Counted from the first letter of the stretch, positions 17,265 through 27,461 are shown. The stretch is DNA of 64,000 nucleotides from Fibrella forsythiae (GCF_017353175.1 NZ_JAFMYW010000001.1:1302001-1366000), one strand, 5' to 3'. The notes: generated from the letters alone by a model not told the origin. Made by a program: numbers and translations.

Positions 17265-18494
17265 TTAAACGGCAAACCGGATACCGACAACAAGCGGGAT
17301 TAATTCCACGATGCAAAGGTAGGAAAATAAATAGAGATTTTTGACCGGCATCAGGCGCACGAAGGTTAGGTACAGCCAGGCCAGCCGCCCCAGATAGAAA
17401 CTAATGAACGGAATCAGCACATAACTTACTGATGTATCAGTTATGGAAACATAGGGGCTCGTAGCCGCTACCAGTAAGACTAATATGGTGGTGAATATCA
17501 GCGAAGATTGTATTACTTTGAAGTAGTGTGAATTCACTAATGCATCAAATTTATACAAACTTCCTACGGCAGCTATCAGTAAGTATTTTCCGATAAGCAG
17601 CAGAAATATACCAGCACTAACGATGACATAACTTATTAACAACCAAATGAATGTCTGCTGCTCAGGCAACAGGCCGTTCGAGCCAAACAGGTATACATTC
17701 TGATGCTGCACATACATAAACAAAAAAGCCAGTATGAAGCTAAGATTCAGTGTAAAAGCCAGCGAAACACGGCTCAATGGCCTGCTTACAACAAACGATT
17801 CTTCGGGCGAGGCCAGCCGAATCAGGTTGACCGGATTGTAAAAAAGCTGAAACGCGCGGCGGAAAAACGTATATAGAAAAGCACTGAAGGCTAGCAGGAA
17901 CACCAAACCAACGCCAAAGAAGTTACCGAATGGTGATATGATTCGGGGTCTTACACTCAATAGATCATCATTGATCCGAATTGTTTGGCTGGATGCCGCC
18001 CGGGGATACCCGATAATCAACTGCCAATTGCCAGCCAAGGAGGGCCCATACAGAGTTAAGAAGAGTTGCGGCTTTCTGTATAACCGATACAGGCTATCAA
18101 TATCGAGCACCTGCCATTGGCCCGCCGGGCATTTTCGGCGTAATGCGGCATCGATGAATAAAAAACCGTCTTCTTTGCTATGTATCAGCAGTTTGTAATG
18201 ACGGTTGCTTTCTATGTCTACGGAAGCGCTCAGCGCGTTTTCGGCACTGTGCTGTTCGGCAATAAACGGGACATACGCTTTAAACGCCTCGTCATAGATG
18301 ACAAGCTCTTGCTGAAAGTCGTGAACAGGAAAGTAAGCCTGTTTCGGGCCAACACCTTCCTGGCGGCCTTGAGCGACGAGCGGAAGAGAGGCAGCGAGAA
18401 CGAGTAATAGAAAAAGAACGACTGAAAGGCTAGCAATCCGGACACCCATCTTCATACGTGTCTGTTTACCAAAGCCAGTCAGTCGCTCTTTCAC
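17265..18494 (-). CDS. DUF4271 membrane protein
   Basis: The 409-residue protein has an N-terminal hydrophobic leader, an extracytoplasmic domain of about 150 residues, and then about seven membrane helices in the C-terminal half containing LFYNPVNLIRLASPEESF, typical of DUF4271. Function is unknown. It ends about 70 nt before hemD and is probably cotranscribed. The start may instead be M14 or M16. Confidence 0.75.
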   Translation of the reverse strand: MKERLTGFGKQTRMKMGVRIASLSVVLFLLLVLAASLPLVAQGRQEGVGPKQAYFPVHDFQQELVIYDEAFKAYVPFIAEQHSAENALSASVDIESNRHYKLLIHSKEDGFLFIDAALRRKCPAGQWQVLDIDSLYRLYRKPQLFLTLYGPSLAGNWQLIIGYPRAASSQTIRINDDLLSVRPRIISPFGNFFGVGLVFLLAFSAFLYTFFRRAFQLFYNPVNLIRLASPEESFVVSRPLSRVSLAFTLNLSFILAFLFMYVQHQNVYLFGSNGLLPEQQTFIWLLISYVIVSAGIFLLLIGKYLLIAAVGSLYKFDALVNSHYFKVIQSSLIFTTILVLLVAATSPYVSITDTSVSYVLIPFISFYLGRLAWLYLTFVRLMPVKNLYLFSYLCIVELIPLVVGIRFAV

Positions 18495-18523
18495 TCTTTT
18501 TCACGCTTTAATACGTATACGTC

Positions 18524-19399
18524 CTATTGACCCAGTGCTTTCAGCATGGTTTCGCCAATCAGAGCTGGCGACTCCACTACATGAATACCGCACTCACGCA
18601 TGATGGCCATCTTGGCGGCCGCTGTGTCATCAGCACCACCAACGATAGCACCAGCATGGCCCATCCGGCGACCTTTCGGTGCAGTTTGGCCGGCAATAAA
18701 GCCCACTACAGGCTTACGGTTCCCATCGGCTTTAATCCAGCGGGCGGCTTCTGCTTCCATACCACCACCAATTTCGCCGATCATAACAATGGCTTCAGTT
18801 TCGGGGTCGTTCATCAGCAGTTCAACGGCTTCTTTCGTGGTTGTACCAATGATTGGGTCACCACCGATGCCGATAGCGGTTGTTTGGCCAAGGCCAGCTT
18901 TGGTCAACTGATCAACCGCCTCATAGGTCAACGTACCTGACTTCGAAACAATACCAACTTTCCCTTTCTGGAAAATGAAAGCTGGCATGATTCCCACTTT
19001 GCACTCTCCGGCCGTCATCACACCAGGGCAGTTGGGGCCGATCAGGCGCGTTTCTTTTCCTTTCAGATAGGCTTTAACCGCCACCATATCCTCGGTAGGA
19101 ATACCTTCCGTGATACAAATAATCACTTTGATACCGGCGTCGGCAGCTTCCATGATCGCGTCGGCGGCAAACGCTGGCGGCACGAAAATGATCGATGTAT
19201 CGGCACCAGCAGTTGACACGGCTTCCAGTACGGTGTTAAAAACAGGCTTATCCAGATGGGTTTGACCTCCTTTTCCAGGTGTTACGCCACCTACTACGTT
19301 TGTTCCGTAGTCAATCATTTGTTGGGCGTGGAAACTCCCTTCAGAGCCGGTAAAGCCCTGCACTATCACTTTCGAGTGCTTGTTTACTAATACGCTCAT
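18524..19399 (-). CDS. sucD: Succinyl-CoA synthetase alpha subunit
   Basis: I place the start at 19397-19399 ([21 protein letters not shown]), giving 291 residues; the longer frame adds 54 Arg-rich residues unlike the family. Visible motifs are the CoA-binding [31 protein letters not shown], and the phosphohistidine loop GHAGAIVGG. The enzyme makes ATP or GTP in the TCA cycle. sucC is not adjacent, as in many Bacteroidota. A promoter matches the corrected start. Confidence 0.96.
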   Translation of the reverse strand: MSVLVNKHSKVIVQGFTGSEGSFHAQQMIDYGTNVVGGVTPGKGGQTHLDKPVFNTVLEAVSTAGADTSIIFVPPAFAADAIMEAADAGIKVIICITEGIPTEDMVAVKAYLKGKETRLIGPNCPGVMTAGECKVGIMPAFIFQKGKVGIVSKSGTLTYEAVDQLTKAGLGQTTAIGIGGDPIIGTTTKEAVELLMNDPETEAIVMIGEIGGGMEAEAARWIKADGNRKPVVGFIAGQTAPKGRRMGHAGAIVGGADDTAAAKMAIMRECGIHVVESPALIGETMLKALGQ

Positions 19400-19459
19400 G
19401 CTGTTCGTGGGTCGTAGGCGGTGCCTCGTGCGTTGACGTCTATATTGCAGATAATGGCG

Positions 19460-19467
19460 CAAAAGTA
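19460..19467 (-). promoter_or_regulatory. Promoter (-7) for sucD
   Basis: The minus strand reads TACTTTTG (TAnnTTTG) about 60 nt before the sucD ATG, with a TTG 22 nt upstream (19490-19492). The local context is nearly identical to that of the tRNA-Asn promoter. Confidence 0.55.
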
Positions 19468-19491
19468 GACCGAAAAACCATATCTTCCGCA

Positions 19492-20082
19492 ATGATTCTT
19501 TCGCATATGATCTCCGACGCGGTGCTGGCCGCAACGGGTGTCTGGGTCTTTGCCACGGCATTCGGACGAGTTCCTTTTTATAATCGCCTGCTTTGGGGCT
19601 TTTTCTTTCTGACCATTGCTCTAGCAGCCTTAGTTGGTGTTCTCACCTTTGCGGGATTACTCGTTCTGGAGCCACTTCATCGCTCACTTACCACACTGGC
19701 TGGCAGTCTGGGCGTTGTGGCAGTCGTTGTAGCTACATACGCTATTGTTCTCGACCAGCCGCTTTCGCCAGTCAGCTTCAGTGTTTCGCTCGGCATTGGC
19801 ATACTGCTGTTTATCGTCTTGTTTTTTCCGGAAGTTGCTATTTTCTCTCCCGTTGTGGCGGCGTTGGGCATTCTATTGGTTATGCTGCTGGCTGTGTTCG
19901 CTCTGCTACGAAAAAAGCACTGGGCCGTCTGGATTGTGGTAGCTGTTATGCTAATGGCTTTTGCCACGAAAGTTCAGAACGTTATGTTACCCATTCACCC
20001 GCTTGATGCCTATCACTACCTCATCGCGCTGGCACTTGTTTGCTTTGGATACGCCATGCGTAAACGCGAACAAACTCTTTGA
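19492..20082 (+). CDS. Hypothetical polytopic membrane protein
   Basis: This 196-residue protein has about six or seven membrane helices with few charged residues, and ends in RKREQTL. It resembles small conserved Bacteroidota membrane proteins of unknown function. It is divergent from sucD and followed by an L,D-transpeptidase gene after about 70 nt. No catalytic motif is visible. Confidence 0.7.
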   Translation: MILSHMISDAVLAATGVWVFATAFGRVPFYNRLLWGFFFLTIALAALVGVLTFAGLLVLEPLHRSLTTLAGSLGVVAVVVATYAIVLDQPLSPVSFSVSLGIGILLFIVLFFPEVAIFSPVVAALGILLVMLLAVFALLRKKHWAVWIVVAVMLMAFATKVQNVMLPIHPLDAYHYLIALALVCFGYAMRKREQTL

Positions 20083-20153
20083 TAGCGTAATATAGAACGG
20101 GCGCTTTGTTCAGCGAATGATAACATTTTGCTGCCATCATTCGTCTGTATAGT

Positions 20154-21308
20154 ATGACTCAACGTACCTCATTCACACTTGGCATTGGCGCTTTTCTTTC
20201 CTTAACGATCTTTTTTTCGAGCTGTAAGAAAGAAGAGCGAACGAACACTCTGCCCCGTCAGCTTCAGGCAGCACGCCGGTTTGCTGATTCAATCGGCATC
20301 GATACTACACACTATATTGTTGCTTCGGCCCAGGCAGATACTGTTGCCGCCCGGGCTGCACTCGAAAAGCTGATTACCGAAATTCATTACGGGCACAAAC
20401 CTGCTAGCCAGTCATTTGCCAAGCTGCCCGAAAAGGTAGATGCGGAGGTAATCGGCAAGCTAGCCCAGTCTGTTGATGTAGTTGGCGCACTGAAAACTGA
20501 TGCGGCTACGTTTGCTCCCTATCAGGCGCTGTTGGCCAGGTATAATGAAGCGAAGAAAACAGCCAGCCCAACCCAGCTTAATGAAATCAGGGAAACGCTG
20601 AACTTCTACCGGTACCTGAATCGGTTCGGCGCAGAGAAGTTTATCGTAGTGAATATTCCAGCCGCTCGGCTCGCAGTATTTGATAAAACCGGTAAACGTG
20701 AATTGCCGATGGACGTAATTGTGGGGAAAGCAGCCAAAGCAACGCCCCGTTTCAATTGCTACCTGACGGAAATTGTGGCCTACCCCTATTGGAACGTACC
20801 TGAGGGCATCGCCATGAAGGAAATCGTGCCCAAGGTAAAAGAAAACCTGAGCTATTTAGATAGCCAGAACATGGAGATTCTGGATAGGCGCGAGCAACCG
20901 GTCGACCCGGAATCGATTGACTGGAGTAGTGTGTCGGCCGCAAATTTTCCGTACCGGTTTCGTCAGCGATCGGGCTGTAACAACTCGCTGGGGTTGATCA
21001 AATTCGTGCTCAATGGGCCACCTGCCATTTATTTACACGATACCAACGCCCGGGAATTGTTCGACCAGACCACCGATCACTGGCGTAGCCACGGGTGTAT
21101 TCGCGTTGAGAGACCCGTTGAGTTGGCTAATTTCGTACTGGGCACGCCAAAATTCGATCAGGGTTTCTACAACCGCTGCCTGACCGACCAAACCCCGTCG
21201 TCGTTCAAATTACCGAAGCCTTACCCGGTGTTTGTTACCTATAATTTAGCCGACGTGGACGAGCAAGGCCAACTGGTTTATTATAAAGACGTATATAAAA
21301 AGTCATAG
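20154..21308 (+). CDS. L,D-transpeptidase (YkuD domain)
   Basis: The 384-residue protein has a leader with lipobox-like FFSSC, a helical N-terminal region, and a YkuD domain with DTNARELF and SHGCIRVERP (catalytic Cys315, paired His). Such enzymes form 3-3 peptidoglycan crosslinks or attach proteins to peptidoglycan. The layout is a shortened version of YcbB-type enzymes. Two further transpeptidase-fold genes lie just downstream on the other strand. Confidence 0.85.
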   Translation: MTQRTSFTLGIGAFLSLTIFFSSCKKEERTNTLPRQLQAARRFADSIGIDTTHYIVASAQADTVAARAALEKLITEIHYGHKPASQSFAKLPEKVDAEVIGKLAQSVDVVGALKTDAATFAPYQALLARYNEAKKTASPTQLNEIRETLNFYRYLNRFGAEKFIVVNIPAARLAVFDKTGKRELPMDVIVGKAAKATPRFNCYLTEIVAYPYWNVPEGIAMKEIVPKVKENLSYLDSQNMEILDRREQPVDPESIDWSSVSAANFPYRFRQRSGCNNSLGLIKFVLNGPPAIYLHDTNARELFDQTTDHWRSHGCIRVERPVELANFVLGTPKFDQGFYNRCLTDQTPSSFKLPKPYPVFVTYNLADVDEQGQLVYYKDVYKKS

Positions 21309-21322
21309 CTGAGCTATGACTT
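21300..21322. repeat. Inverted repeat containing both convergent stop codons
   Basis: AAGTCATAGCT and AGCTATGACTT are exact inverted copies around a single G. The stops of the 20154 gene and the 21314 gene lie in opposite arms. There is no clear T-run, so terminator activity is uncertain. Confidence 0.5.
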
Positions 21323-22015
21323 CAAGAACACCGACTTCTTCAGGTACGTATCATCGGGGTAGTAAACGAACAGGCAGGAACCGCCGGCGATTGTGCGAAC
21401 AATTGGCGAACACTCGGCCGTCGACACAGCGGGGCAACCCTGACTACGACCTAACCGACCAGTGCGACGGATGACCTCCTCACATACATAGTCGGCACCA
21501 TGCATCACAATGGCTCGCGAAAAGGCATTATCATTTATGCCTTTTTCCAGACCCTGCAACTGCATCGACAAACCATGCTTTCCCTGATACAGTCCCAGGG
21601 TTTTATAGAAACCAAGGCTGGATTGAAAAGATGAATTGGTGTTGGAGAATCGCTTCGGCAAGAGTTCGCCTGAGTTGCGGCCATGAGCTACGTACGTGTT
21701 GAACAGCAGCTTTCGCTTCACTAAATCAATGACGTACAGCCGTTTTTTACTTGAAGGCTGACTCATATCAACGATCGACAGCAGCGGTTTGGCACCCGAG
21801 ATTTGTAGCATACCTCGCAGCGCGATGAGGTACGCCTCACGACTCAGACCAGACGAGGCCAGATTCAGCTCATCGTAGAGCATCTGGAAAGTAGAAGGGG
21901 CAGGCGCAACTGTTGGCGTAATTTCTCGATGAATTTCGGCAGGAGCTGTAAACTTTTCTGAGCCGGTGATGGCTATCGAAAGCAATGAGAAGACAGCGAT
22001 CAACGCTTGTTTCAT
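21314..22015 (-). CDS. Murein L,D-transpeptidase catalytic domain family protein
   Basis: This 233-residue secreted protein has an N-terminal signal segment and the PF13645-type catalytic region: YVAHGRNSGELLPKRFSN, a GLYQGKHGLS block, VMHGADYV, and RSQGCPAVS with candidate nucleophile Cys194. It acts on peptidoglycan by analogy; substrate is not known. It is a close paralogue of the next gene upstream, implying a tandem duplication. Confidence 0.83.
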   Translation of the reverse strand: MKQALIAVFSLLSIAITGSEKFTAPAEIHREITPTVAPAPSTFQMLYDELNLASSGLSREAYLIALRGMLQISGAKPLLSIVDMSQPSSKKRLYVIDLVKRKLLFNTYVAHGRNSGELLPKRFSNTNSSFQSSLGFYKTLGLYQGKHGLSMQLQGLEKGINDNAFSRAIVMHGADYVCEEVIRRTGRLGRSQGCPAVSTAECSPIVRTIAGGSCLFVYYPDDTYLKKSVFLKS

Positions 22016-22120
22016 GCAGATACGGGGGCTTACGTTCGACTCGGTCCTACAAAAACGACTAGTCTACTATTTTGATTCACTATTACAGCTCCGGCGCTCC
22101 CTTTTTAATGGTGTTTTCAG

Positions 22121-22819
22121 TTACTGGGTATTAGTGGGGTGGTGTGTATTGACAAACGATGACGTTCTCAGGTACGTTGGGTCGGGGTAGTATACGAACA
22201 GGCAGGCTCCACCTTCTACCGTTTTTACCATGGTCATACTCACCGCATTTGGAATAGCCGGACAACCCTCGCTATGGCCGAGCTGCCCTTTCAGACGAAC
22301 TGTATCTTCGCTTACATAGTCGGCACCGTGCAGAACGATATTGCGCGAGAACACATTGTCATTCACTCCTTTTTCCAGCCCTTTTAATTTCAATGACAAT
22401 CCGTGCTTACCATGATAGCGGCCCATTGTCCGGTAGAAACCCAGGCTGGTCTGATTTGAATTTATTTCGTTTGAAAATTGAGTAGCCAGCAACCCTCCCG
22501 AATGACGCCCATGAGCCACATACGTATGAAAGAGGATCAGCTTTTTCTTCAGATCCAGCACGTATAGACGTTTCTCCGACGATGGTTTTGTCATATCGGC
22601 AATTAGTAGCAGGGGTTTTGTTTTAGGAATAAGTTGCATCCCGCGCCAGGCCAGATCGAAAACCACCGGATTGAGCCCCAGCTTTGCCAGCCCCAGCGAA
22701 TCATACAACGGCCCTGTTGCCAGCTTCACAGGCTGGGCAATTTCCGCCGATTGGTTCACCTTCGTTTCCAGTGAAGTGCAACCCAGTATTAATACGAGTA
22801 GACAGGCAACGTATTTCAT
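22121..22819 (-). CDS. Murein L,D-transpeptidase catalytic domain family lipoprotein
   Basis: I use the ATG at 22817-22819 (MKYVACLLVLILGCTS), 232 residues, because it gives a textbook lipobox LILGC. The body parallels the neighbouring paralogue throughout (YVAHGRHSGGLLATQFSN, MGRYHGKHGLSLKLKGLEKGVNDN, VLHGADYV, HSEGCPAIP). The lipoprotein leader here, against a plain signal peptide in the paralogue, suggests different anchoring. Confidence 0.83.
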   Translation of the reverse strand: MKYVACLLVLILGCTSLETKVNQSAEIAQPVKLATGPLYDSLGLAKLGLNPVVFDLAWRGMQLIPKTKPLLLIADMTKPSSEKRLYVLDLKKKLILFHTYVAHGRHSGGLLATQFSNEINSNQTSLGFYRTMGRYHGKHGLSLKLKGLEKGVNDNVFSRNIVLHGADYVSEDTVRLKGQLGHSEGCPAIPNAVSMTMVKTVEGGACLFVYYPDPTYLRTSSFVNTHHPTNTQ

Positions 22820-22997
22820 ATACCAAAGGTAAGTATGTAGTCGATATGCCCTACGCATGCCTCAGGGCCACCAGACAATCAGGCTGCCACTTTTTTAGAG
22901 AAAATTCCCGGACGCAGGGCTATTTTAGACCCCGCCTGCCTTTACCTGGTAGAATGAAGTCTGTCAATGTATAATCATTCCTAAGTCTTGTTATCAA

Positions 22998-24038
22998 ATG
23001 AAGAATAGCCTTCTCGGTCTGCTTCTAGGGCTTGCCATCAGTTCAGTTGCCATAGCCCAGTCGAACACGTTCACAAACCCCATTAAGCAGTCAGGGCCAG
23101 ATCCGTGGGTGTTGCAGAAAGATGGTTGGTACTATTATATGAACACCACCGGAAGTAACCTGACGTTGTGGCGTACGAAGAATCTGGCCGACCTGAACAC
23201 AGCAGAACGGAAGGTTATTTTCACGCCGCCCACCAAAACAGGCTACTCGAAAGAGCTATGGGCGCCCGAAATTCACTTCCTGGATAATAAGTGGTATGTC
23301 TATTTCTCGGCCGATTCGGCCACTAATCTCAGTCATCGCGTTTGGGTAGCCGAAAACACCTCCGCCGACCCATTTACGGGTGAATGGATCGTGAAAGGTA
23401 AGATTGGCGACCGCGATGACCATTGGGCCATTGATATGTCGGTGTTTGATTTTCGGGGAAAGCGCTACGCTATCTGGTCAGGTTGGGATGGCCGCAAGAA
23501 TGGGCAGCAGGATATTTTCATTAGTGAAATGACCAACCCCTGGACGTTGAAAAAGGGAAAACGGGCCAAAATTTCATCGCCAACATTTGAGTGGGAAAAG
23601 CACGGAGACGTACCTGCAGCCTGGCAGAAGAATGGCGAAGTACCCCAGATATTTGTCAATGAAGGCCCTGAAGCACTTCAACACGACGGCCAGTTGTTTA
23701 TCGCTTTTTCGGCCAATGCCTGCTGGCTCGACTACTGCCTGGGCTTGCTGCGTTATCGCGGAAAAGGCGACTTGCTGAACCCGAAAAACTGGACCAAACT
23801 GCCACAGCCAGCCTTCACGCAGTCGGCCGAGAATGGCGTCTACGCACCGGGCCATGGAGGGTTCTTTCAGGACGGGAAAGGACAAAACTGGATGATCTAC
23901 CACGCAAATCCCGGTGCTACTGATGGATGCGGAAACAAGCGGGCCCCACACATCCAGACTTTCAGTTGGAATGCAGATGGTTCACCCAACTTCGGGCAGC
24001 CTATTCCAAAGGTTCCTACGCCTTCACCAGCCCAGTGA
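22998..24038 (+). CDS. Glycoside hydrolase family 43 protein
   Basis: The 346-residue secreted protein has signal peptide MKNSLLGLLLGLAISSVAIA and a five-bladed GH43 domain. Likely catalytic residues are Asp in SGPDPW (base), Asp in AIDMSVF and Glu in VNEGPEAL (acid). GH43 enzymes remove arabinose or xylose from plant polysaccharides; the exact substrate is not evident. No SusC/SusD pair is nearby, so it is not part of a visible polysaccharide utilisation locus. Confidence 0.87.
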   Translation: MKNSLLGLLLGLAISSVAIAQSNTFTNPIKQSGPDPWVLQKDGWYYYMNTTGSNLTLWRTKNLADLNTAERKVIFTPPTKTGYSKELWAPEIHFLDNKWYVYFSADSATNLSHRVWVAENTSADPFTGEWIVKGKIGDRDDHWAIDMSVFDFRGKRYAIWSGWDGRKNGQQDIFISEMTNPWTLKKGKRAKISSPTFEWEKHGDVPAAWQKNGEVPQIFVNEGPEALQHDGQLFIAFSANACWLDYCLGLLRYRGKGDLLNPKNWTKLPQPAFTQSAENGVYAPGHGGFFQDGKGQNWMIYHANPGATDGCGNKRAPHIQTFSWNADGSPNFGQPIPKVPTPSPAQ

Positions 24039-24153
24039 GGCAGTCTGCCCGAGTTGGCAACGAGCATAATTGCAATTTAACGGGTAGTTTCGGGTAGTCA
24101 TAGCGTTGTTCCACTACTTTTCTGCAGTCGATCGGTCCGTTTATTTTATACGC

Positions 24154-25275
24154 ATGCATGTTCTAGTTGTTCCAGATAAATTCAAAGGGTCGCTTACGGC
24201 GCAGGAAGCAGCCGAGGCAATTCGGGCAGGCTTCCACCGGCACCACCCCAACTGGACCATTACGATCCAGCCCATTGCTGACGGTGGCGAAGGAACTGTA
24301 GCCTTGCTGACCCAGGCAACGCTGGGTACGTTCAGAACCTGTACAGTATCTGATCCACTGGGCAGGCCTATCACTGCCAGTTTCGGCTTATCTGGCGATG
24401 GGAAAACGGCCTTCGTTGAACTGGCCGAAGCGTCGGGTCTTCACCTGCTTACCTACAAAGAACGAAATCCGCTGTATACCAGCACGTTTGGAACGGGCCA
24501 ACTGATCCGGCAGGCACTGGAAACGGGAGTGACCGAATTAGTGCTCTGCATTGGCGGCAGCGCTACCAATGATGCAGGCATTGGCATTGCGGCGGCGCTG
24601 GGTTTCCAGTTTCTTGATGCACAGGATCAGCCCCTGTTCCCCAGCGGCAATAACCTTGTCCGAATCGCACGGATTGACCGGACGAACGTGGCACCGGCCC
24701 TCAGTCAGGTACGTATCCGCGTGGCCTGCGATGTAACGAATCCGTTATATGGTCCAACGGGAGCGGCTTACGTTTACGGGCATCAGAAAGGGGCGAACGC
24801 CACTGCCCAGCGCCAACTCGACGATGGCCTTCGACATATTGCCACTATTGTTGAACAAACCCAGGACCTATCGGTTGCCCAGGAGCCTGGCAACGGCGCA
24901 GCGGGTGGCGTGGGGTTTGGTGCGCGGGTCTTTTTACAGGCTCAGTTAGAACCCGGTTTTGCCCTTGTGGCGCATTATACAGGATTAGCCGAGACCATCA
25001 GGCACACCGATCTGATCATCACCGGCGAAGGAAAATTAGATACGCAAACCCTTCATGGCAAAGCCGTTCGCGGTATTGCCGTGCTAGCGAACGCCGCCAA
25101 TAAACCAGTAGTAGCCTTCTGCGGAAAACTAGCCCTGAATGAAGCACAGCTAGAGGAATTAGGCGTACAGAAGGCTGTTCAGATATCACCCGCACACCTA
25201 ACCACCGACGAAGCCCGAAAGCAGGCATTTAGCTTGCTTCGTGAAGCGGTTGCTGACACGTACCCAGCCTCCTGA
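24154..25275 (+). CDS. Glycerate kinase
   Basis: The start at 24154 (MHVLVVPDKFKGSLTAQEAAEAI) gives 373 residues, normal for the GarK/GlxK family. Motifs PIADGGEGTV, GGSATNDAGIG, PGNGAAGGVGFG and ITGEGKLDTQTLHGKA are clear. The enzyme phosphorylates D-glycerate to 2-phosphoglycerate. An upstream ATG at 24106 would add 16 residues of no family similarity. Confidence 0.93.
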   Translation: MHVLVVPDKFKGSLTAQEAAEAIRAGFHRHHPNWTITIQPIADGGEGTVALLTQATLGTFRTCTVSDPLGRPITASFGLSGDGKTAFVELAEASGLHLLTYKERNPLYTSTFGTGQLIRQALETGVTELVLCIGGSATNDAGIGIAAALGFQFLDAQDQPLFPSGNNLVRIARIDRTNVAPALSQVRIRVACDVTNPLYGPTGAAYVYGHQKGANATAQRQLDDGLRHIATIVEQTQDLSVAQEPGNGAAGGVGFGARVFLQAQLEPGFALVAHYTGLAETIRHTDLIITGEGKLDTQTLHGKAVRGIAVLANAANKPVVAFCGKLALNEAQLEELGVQKAVQISPAHLTTDEARKQAFSLLREAVADTYPAS

Positions 25276-25337
25276 GCTTATTTATTCGGTAACACTCTCC
25301 CCTATCCTGGGGTTTAGAAGCTAAACACAAAACCACC

Positions 25338-25601
25338 ATGGCCCGTCAAGATCCGCACACCGAATACATTATCAGTAAAGAAGCCTACCAGATTGCACTG
25401 AGCAGTTTACCGGCCACCGGAACAGCCGGGCAAAAGGCCACATCGCTCCCGATTACCGCCATGCAGTATCGCCAGAACATCAGCAATACCATCAATGCGG
25501 GAAAATGGTCAATGTGGGGCATCTCGCAGGAAACATTTGACTTTCAGTGGCACAACGGCACCTGGCAACCACCAGTTAACCTGATTATACGGCAAGACTA
25601 A
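25338..25601 (+). CDS. Small hypothetical protein
   Basis: This 87-residue soluble-looking protein starts MARQDPHTEYIISKEAYQIAL and is aromatic-rich near the C-terminus (WSMWGISQETFDFQWHNGTW). I do not recognise it. It sits about 60 nt after glycerate kinase on the same strand and has no signal peptide or cysteines. The composition looks like a real coding sequence rather than a shadow. Confidence 0.55.
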   Translation: MARQDPHTEYIISKEAYQIALSSLPATGTAGQKATSLPITAMQYRQNISNTINAGKWSMWGISQETFDFQWHNGTWQPPVNLIIRQD

Positions 25602-25628
25602 CGAGTCTTCCTGACACCGGGGCCAGTT

Positions 25629-26741
25629 CTATTGGTGAAGGCTCGCCATCACGTCTGTGTTGGCCGTTTCTTCATCAACCGGTTTCCGATGCCACCACGA
25701 CGCCAGCATTGACCCCGTAATGTTCATGAGCGGTCCGAAAATGGCGGGGGCCAACCCAACCGTAGCCATCTTGCCCATTTCTTTGGCAATGCCAGAGGCA
25801 AGCCCCCCGTTTTGCATGCCCACTTCAATGGCAATCGTTCGGCAATCCCGTTCGCTCATCCGGAACAGCCGGGCCGACCAGTAGCCCAGAATGTATCCAC
25901 ACAGATTGTGAATCAGCACCAGGCCAATCAGCGTCGGACCGATCGTGAGCAGGCTGGCTCTGCCGGCTGCCGTAATCACTACGATGATGAACGCGATGCC
26001 GAACATAGACACCAGCGGCATGGCGTCGTCGAGCCATTTGGCTTTTCCGCTCAGGAACTTGTTGAACAACAGCCCGGCACCAATGGGCAGAATGACCATC
26101 TTAAAAATGTCCCACATCATATGAATCATATCGATTTCAACAAATGCGCCCGCCAGCAACTTCATCAATAGCGGCGTCACAAATGGCGAAATTGTAGTCG
26201 AGATAGCCGTAATGGTGATTGACAGAGCCAGATTGGCTTTGGCCAGATAAGAGATCACGTTTGAGGCCATGCCGTTGGGCGAACAGCCTATGAGCACGAT
26301 CCCGGCTGCAATCTCGGGCTGTAGACCGCTCAGATTGGCCAGCGTAAAGCCCAGCAATGGCATAATCAGAAAGTGGCTGAATACACCAATGAACACGCCC
26401 TTCGGCATTTTCACCACGCCCACAAAATCCTGCGCACTCATCGACGTACCCATGCCGAACATGATCAGCTGGATCAACGGCGTGATCAGCCCCGATAGCT
26501 TATAGCCATTTATGTCAACAAAGTAATTCGGGTAATAGAGGGCCGTGGTTACCGACGCAAAAATGACGACGGTATAGGAAAATCCCTTCAGCTTTTCGTA
26601 TCCTCTGAAGCCGATAGCTAATGCCAGGAAGGCAACGATCAAAAACGGACCGGCCTGTTCTAACCTGCCGGCCAGCGCAAAATAGAGCGCAATGAGCAGG
26701 CATAACACTGCCAGTGCTGTCATCGCTTTATAGATAGTCAT
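25629..26741 (-). CDS. Bile acid:sodium symporter (BASS) family transporter
   Basis: The 370-residue protein has about nine or ten membrane helices. The BASS hallmark IGCSPNGMASNVISYLAKANLALS is clear, as is EVGMQNGGLA in the C-terminal repeat. Family members carry bile acids, pantoate, pyruvate or other organic anions with sodium; the substrate here is unknown. It is divergent from the TetR gene across about 130 nt, so that regulator could also act on it. Confidence 0.9.
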   Translation of the reverse strand: MTIYKAMTALAVLCLLIALYFALAGRLEQAGPFLIVAFLALAIGFRGYEKLKGFSYTVVIFASVTTALYYPNYFVDINGYKLSGLITPLIQLIMFGMGTSMSAQDFVGVVKMPKGVFIGVFSHFLIMPLLGFTLANLSGLQPEIAAGIVLIGCSPNGMASNVISYLAKANLALSITITAISTTISPFVTPLLMKLLAGAFVEIDMIHMMWDIFKMVILPIGAGLLFNKFLSGKAKWLDDAMPLVSMFGIAFIIVVITAAGRASLLTIGPTLIGLVLIHNLCGYILGYWSARLFRMSERDCRTIAIEVGMQNGGLASGIAKEMGKMATVGLAPAIFGPLMNITGSMLASWWHRKPVDEETANTDVMASLHQ

Positions 26742-26870
26742 CGTGTTTTAGGAAATAGTTGCCCCAAAAAGTAAGCGGTATAAGCACTGTTACTCTACCG
26801 CTGTTATTTTTTATAAGTGAATGAACGTTTATTTATTAATTCTGCGTTTCCTGTACTGAGCCATTGCCGA

Positions 26871-27461
26871 ATGCGGACAAGAGATACCGATAAAGAACTG
26901 TTAGTCAGGAAACGCGCCATTTCGATGCTCGTCAACGATGGCCTGGACGGGTTCAGCATGAATAAGCTGGCCAAAGCGTGTGGTATTTCAGTAGCTACGC
27001 TGTACATCTACTTTCAGGACAAGGATGACCTGATTCAGCAGATCGGGCTTGATATCAGTCGGAACTTCGTGGCCTCTACCTTCGACGGTTTTTCACCCGA
27101 TATGCCGTTTGCCGAGGGACTTAGAAAACAATGGGAGAACCGAGCCCGGTTTGCCATGGCCTTCCCCGATGAGGTTGCCTATCACGACATGATCCGCCAC
27201 ACCCACTATGGCGATTATATTCTCGACGAAGTAGTGACAACCTTTAAAAATGTCATGGCTACATTCATCCAGAACGCTATTACTAACCATGAACTAAAGC
27301 CGGTTGCGCCGGAGGTCTTCTGGAGCGTTGCCTACGGGCCATTATACACGCTTCTTCGCTTTCACAGAGAACGACAGGGGTTGGGCGGCAAACCATTCCA
27401 ACTGTCAGACGATCTGCTGGAAGATGCCCTCCAGATGGTGCTCAATGGCTTGAAACCTTAA
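26871..27461 (+). CDS. TetR/AcrR family transcriptional regulator
   Basis: I prefer the start MRTRDTDKELLVRKRAI at 26871 (196 residues); an ATG at 26817 would add 18 residues. The N-terminal helix-turn-helix is typical (GFSMNKLAKACGISVATLYIYFQDKDDLIQQIG), and the C-terminal ligand domain is variable. It lies directly upstream of a small HMA-fold gene and an MFS transporter and is likely their ligand-responsive repressor. Confidence 0.88.
   Translation: MRTRDTDKELLVRKRAISMLVNDGLDGFSMNKLAKACGISVATLYIYFQDKDDLIQQIGLDISRNFVASTFDGFSPDMPFAEGLRKQWENRARFAMAFPDEVAYHDMIRHTHYGDYILDEVVTTFKNVMATFIQNAITNHELKPVAPEVFWSVAYGPLYTLLRFHRERQGLGGKPFQLSDDLLEDALQMVLNGLKP

Noticed and set aside
19400-19561. N-terminal extension of sucD
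   Set aside because: The 54 extra residues are Arg/Pro-rich, cross the promoter and do not match SucD, which starts [10 protein letters not shown].
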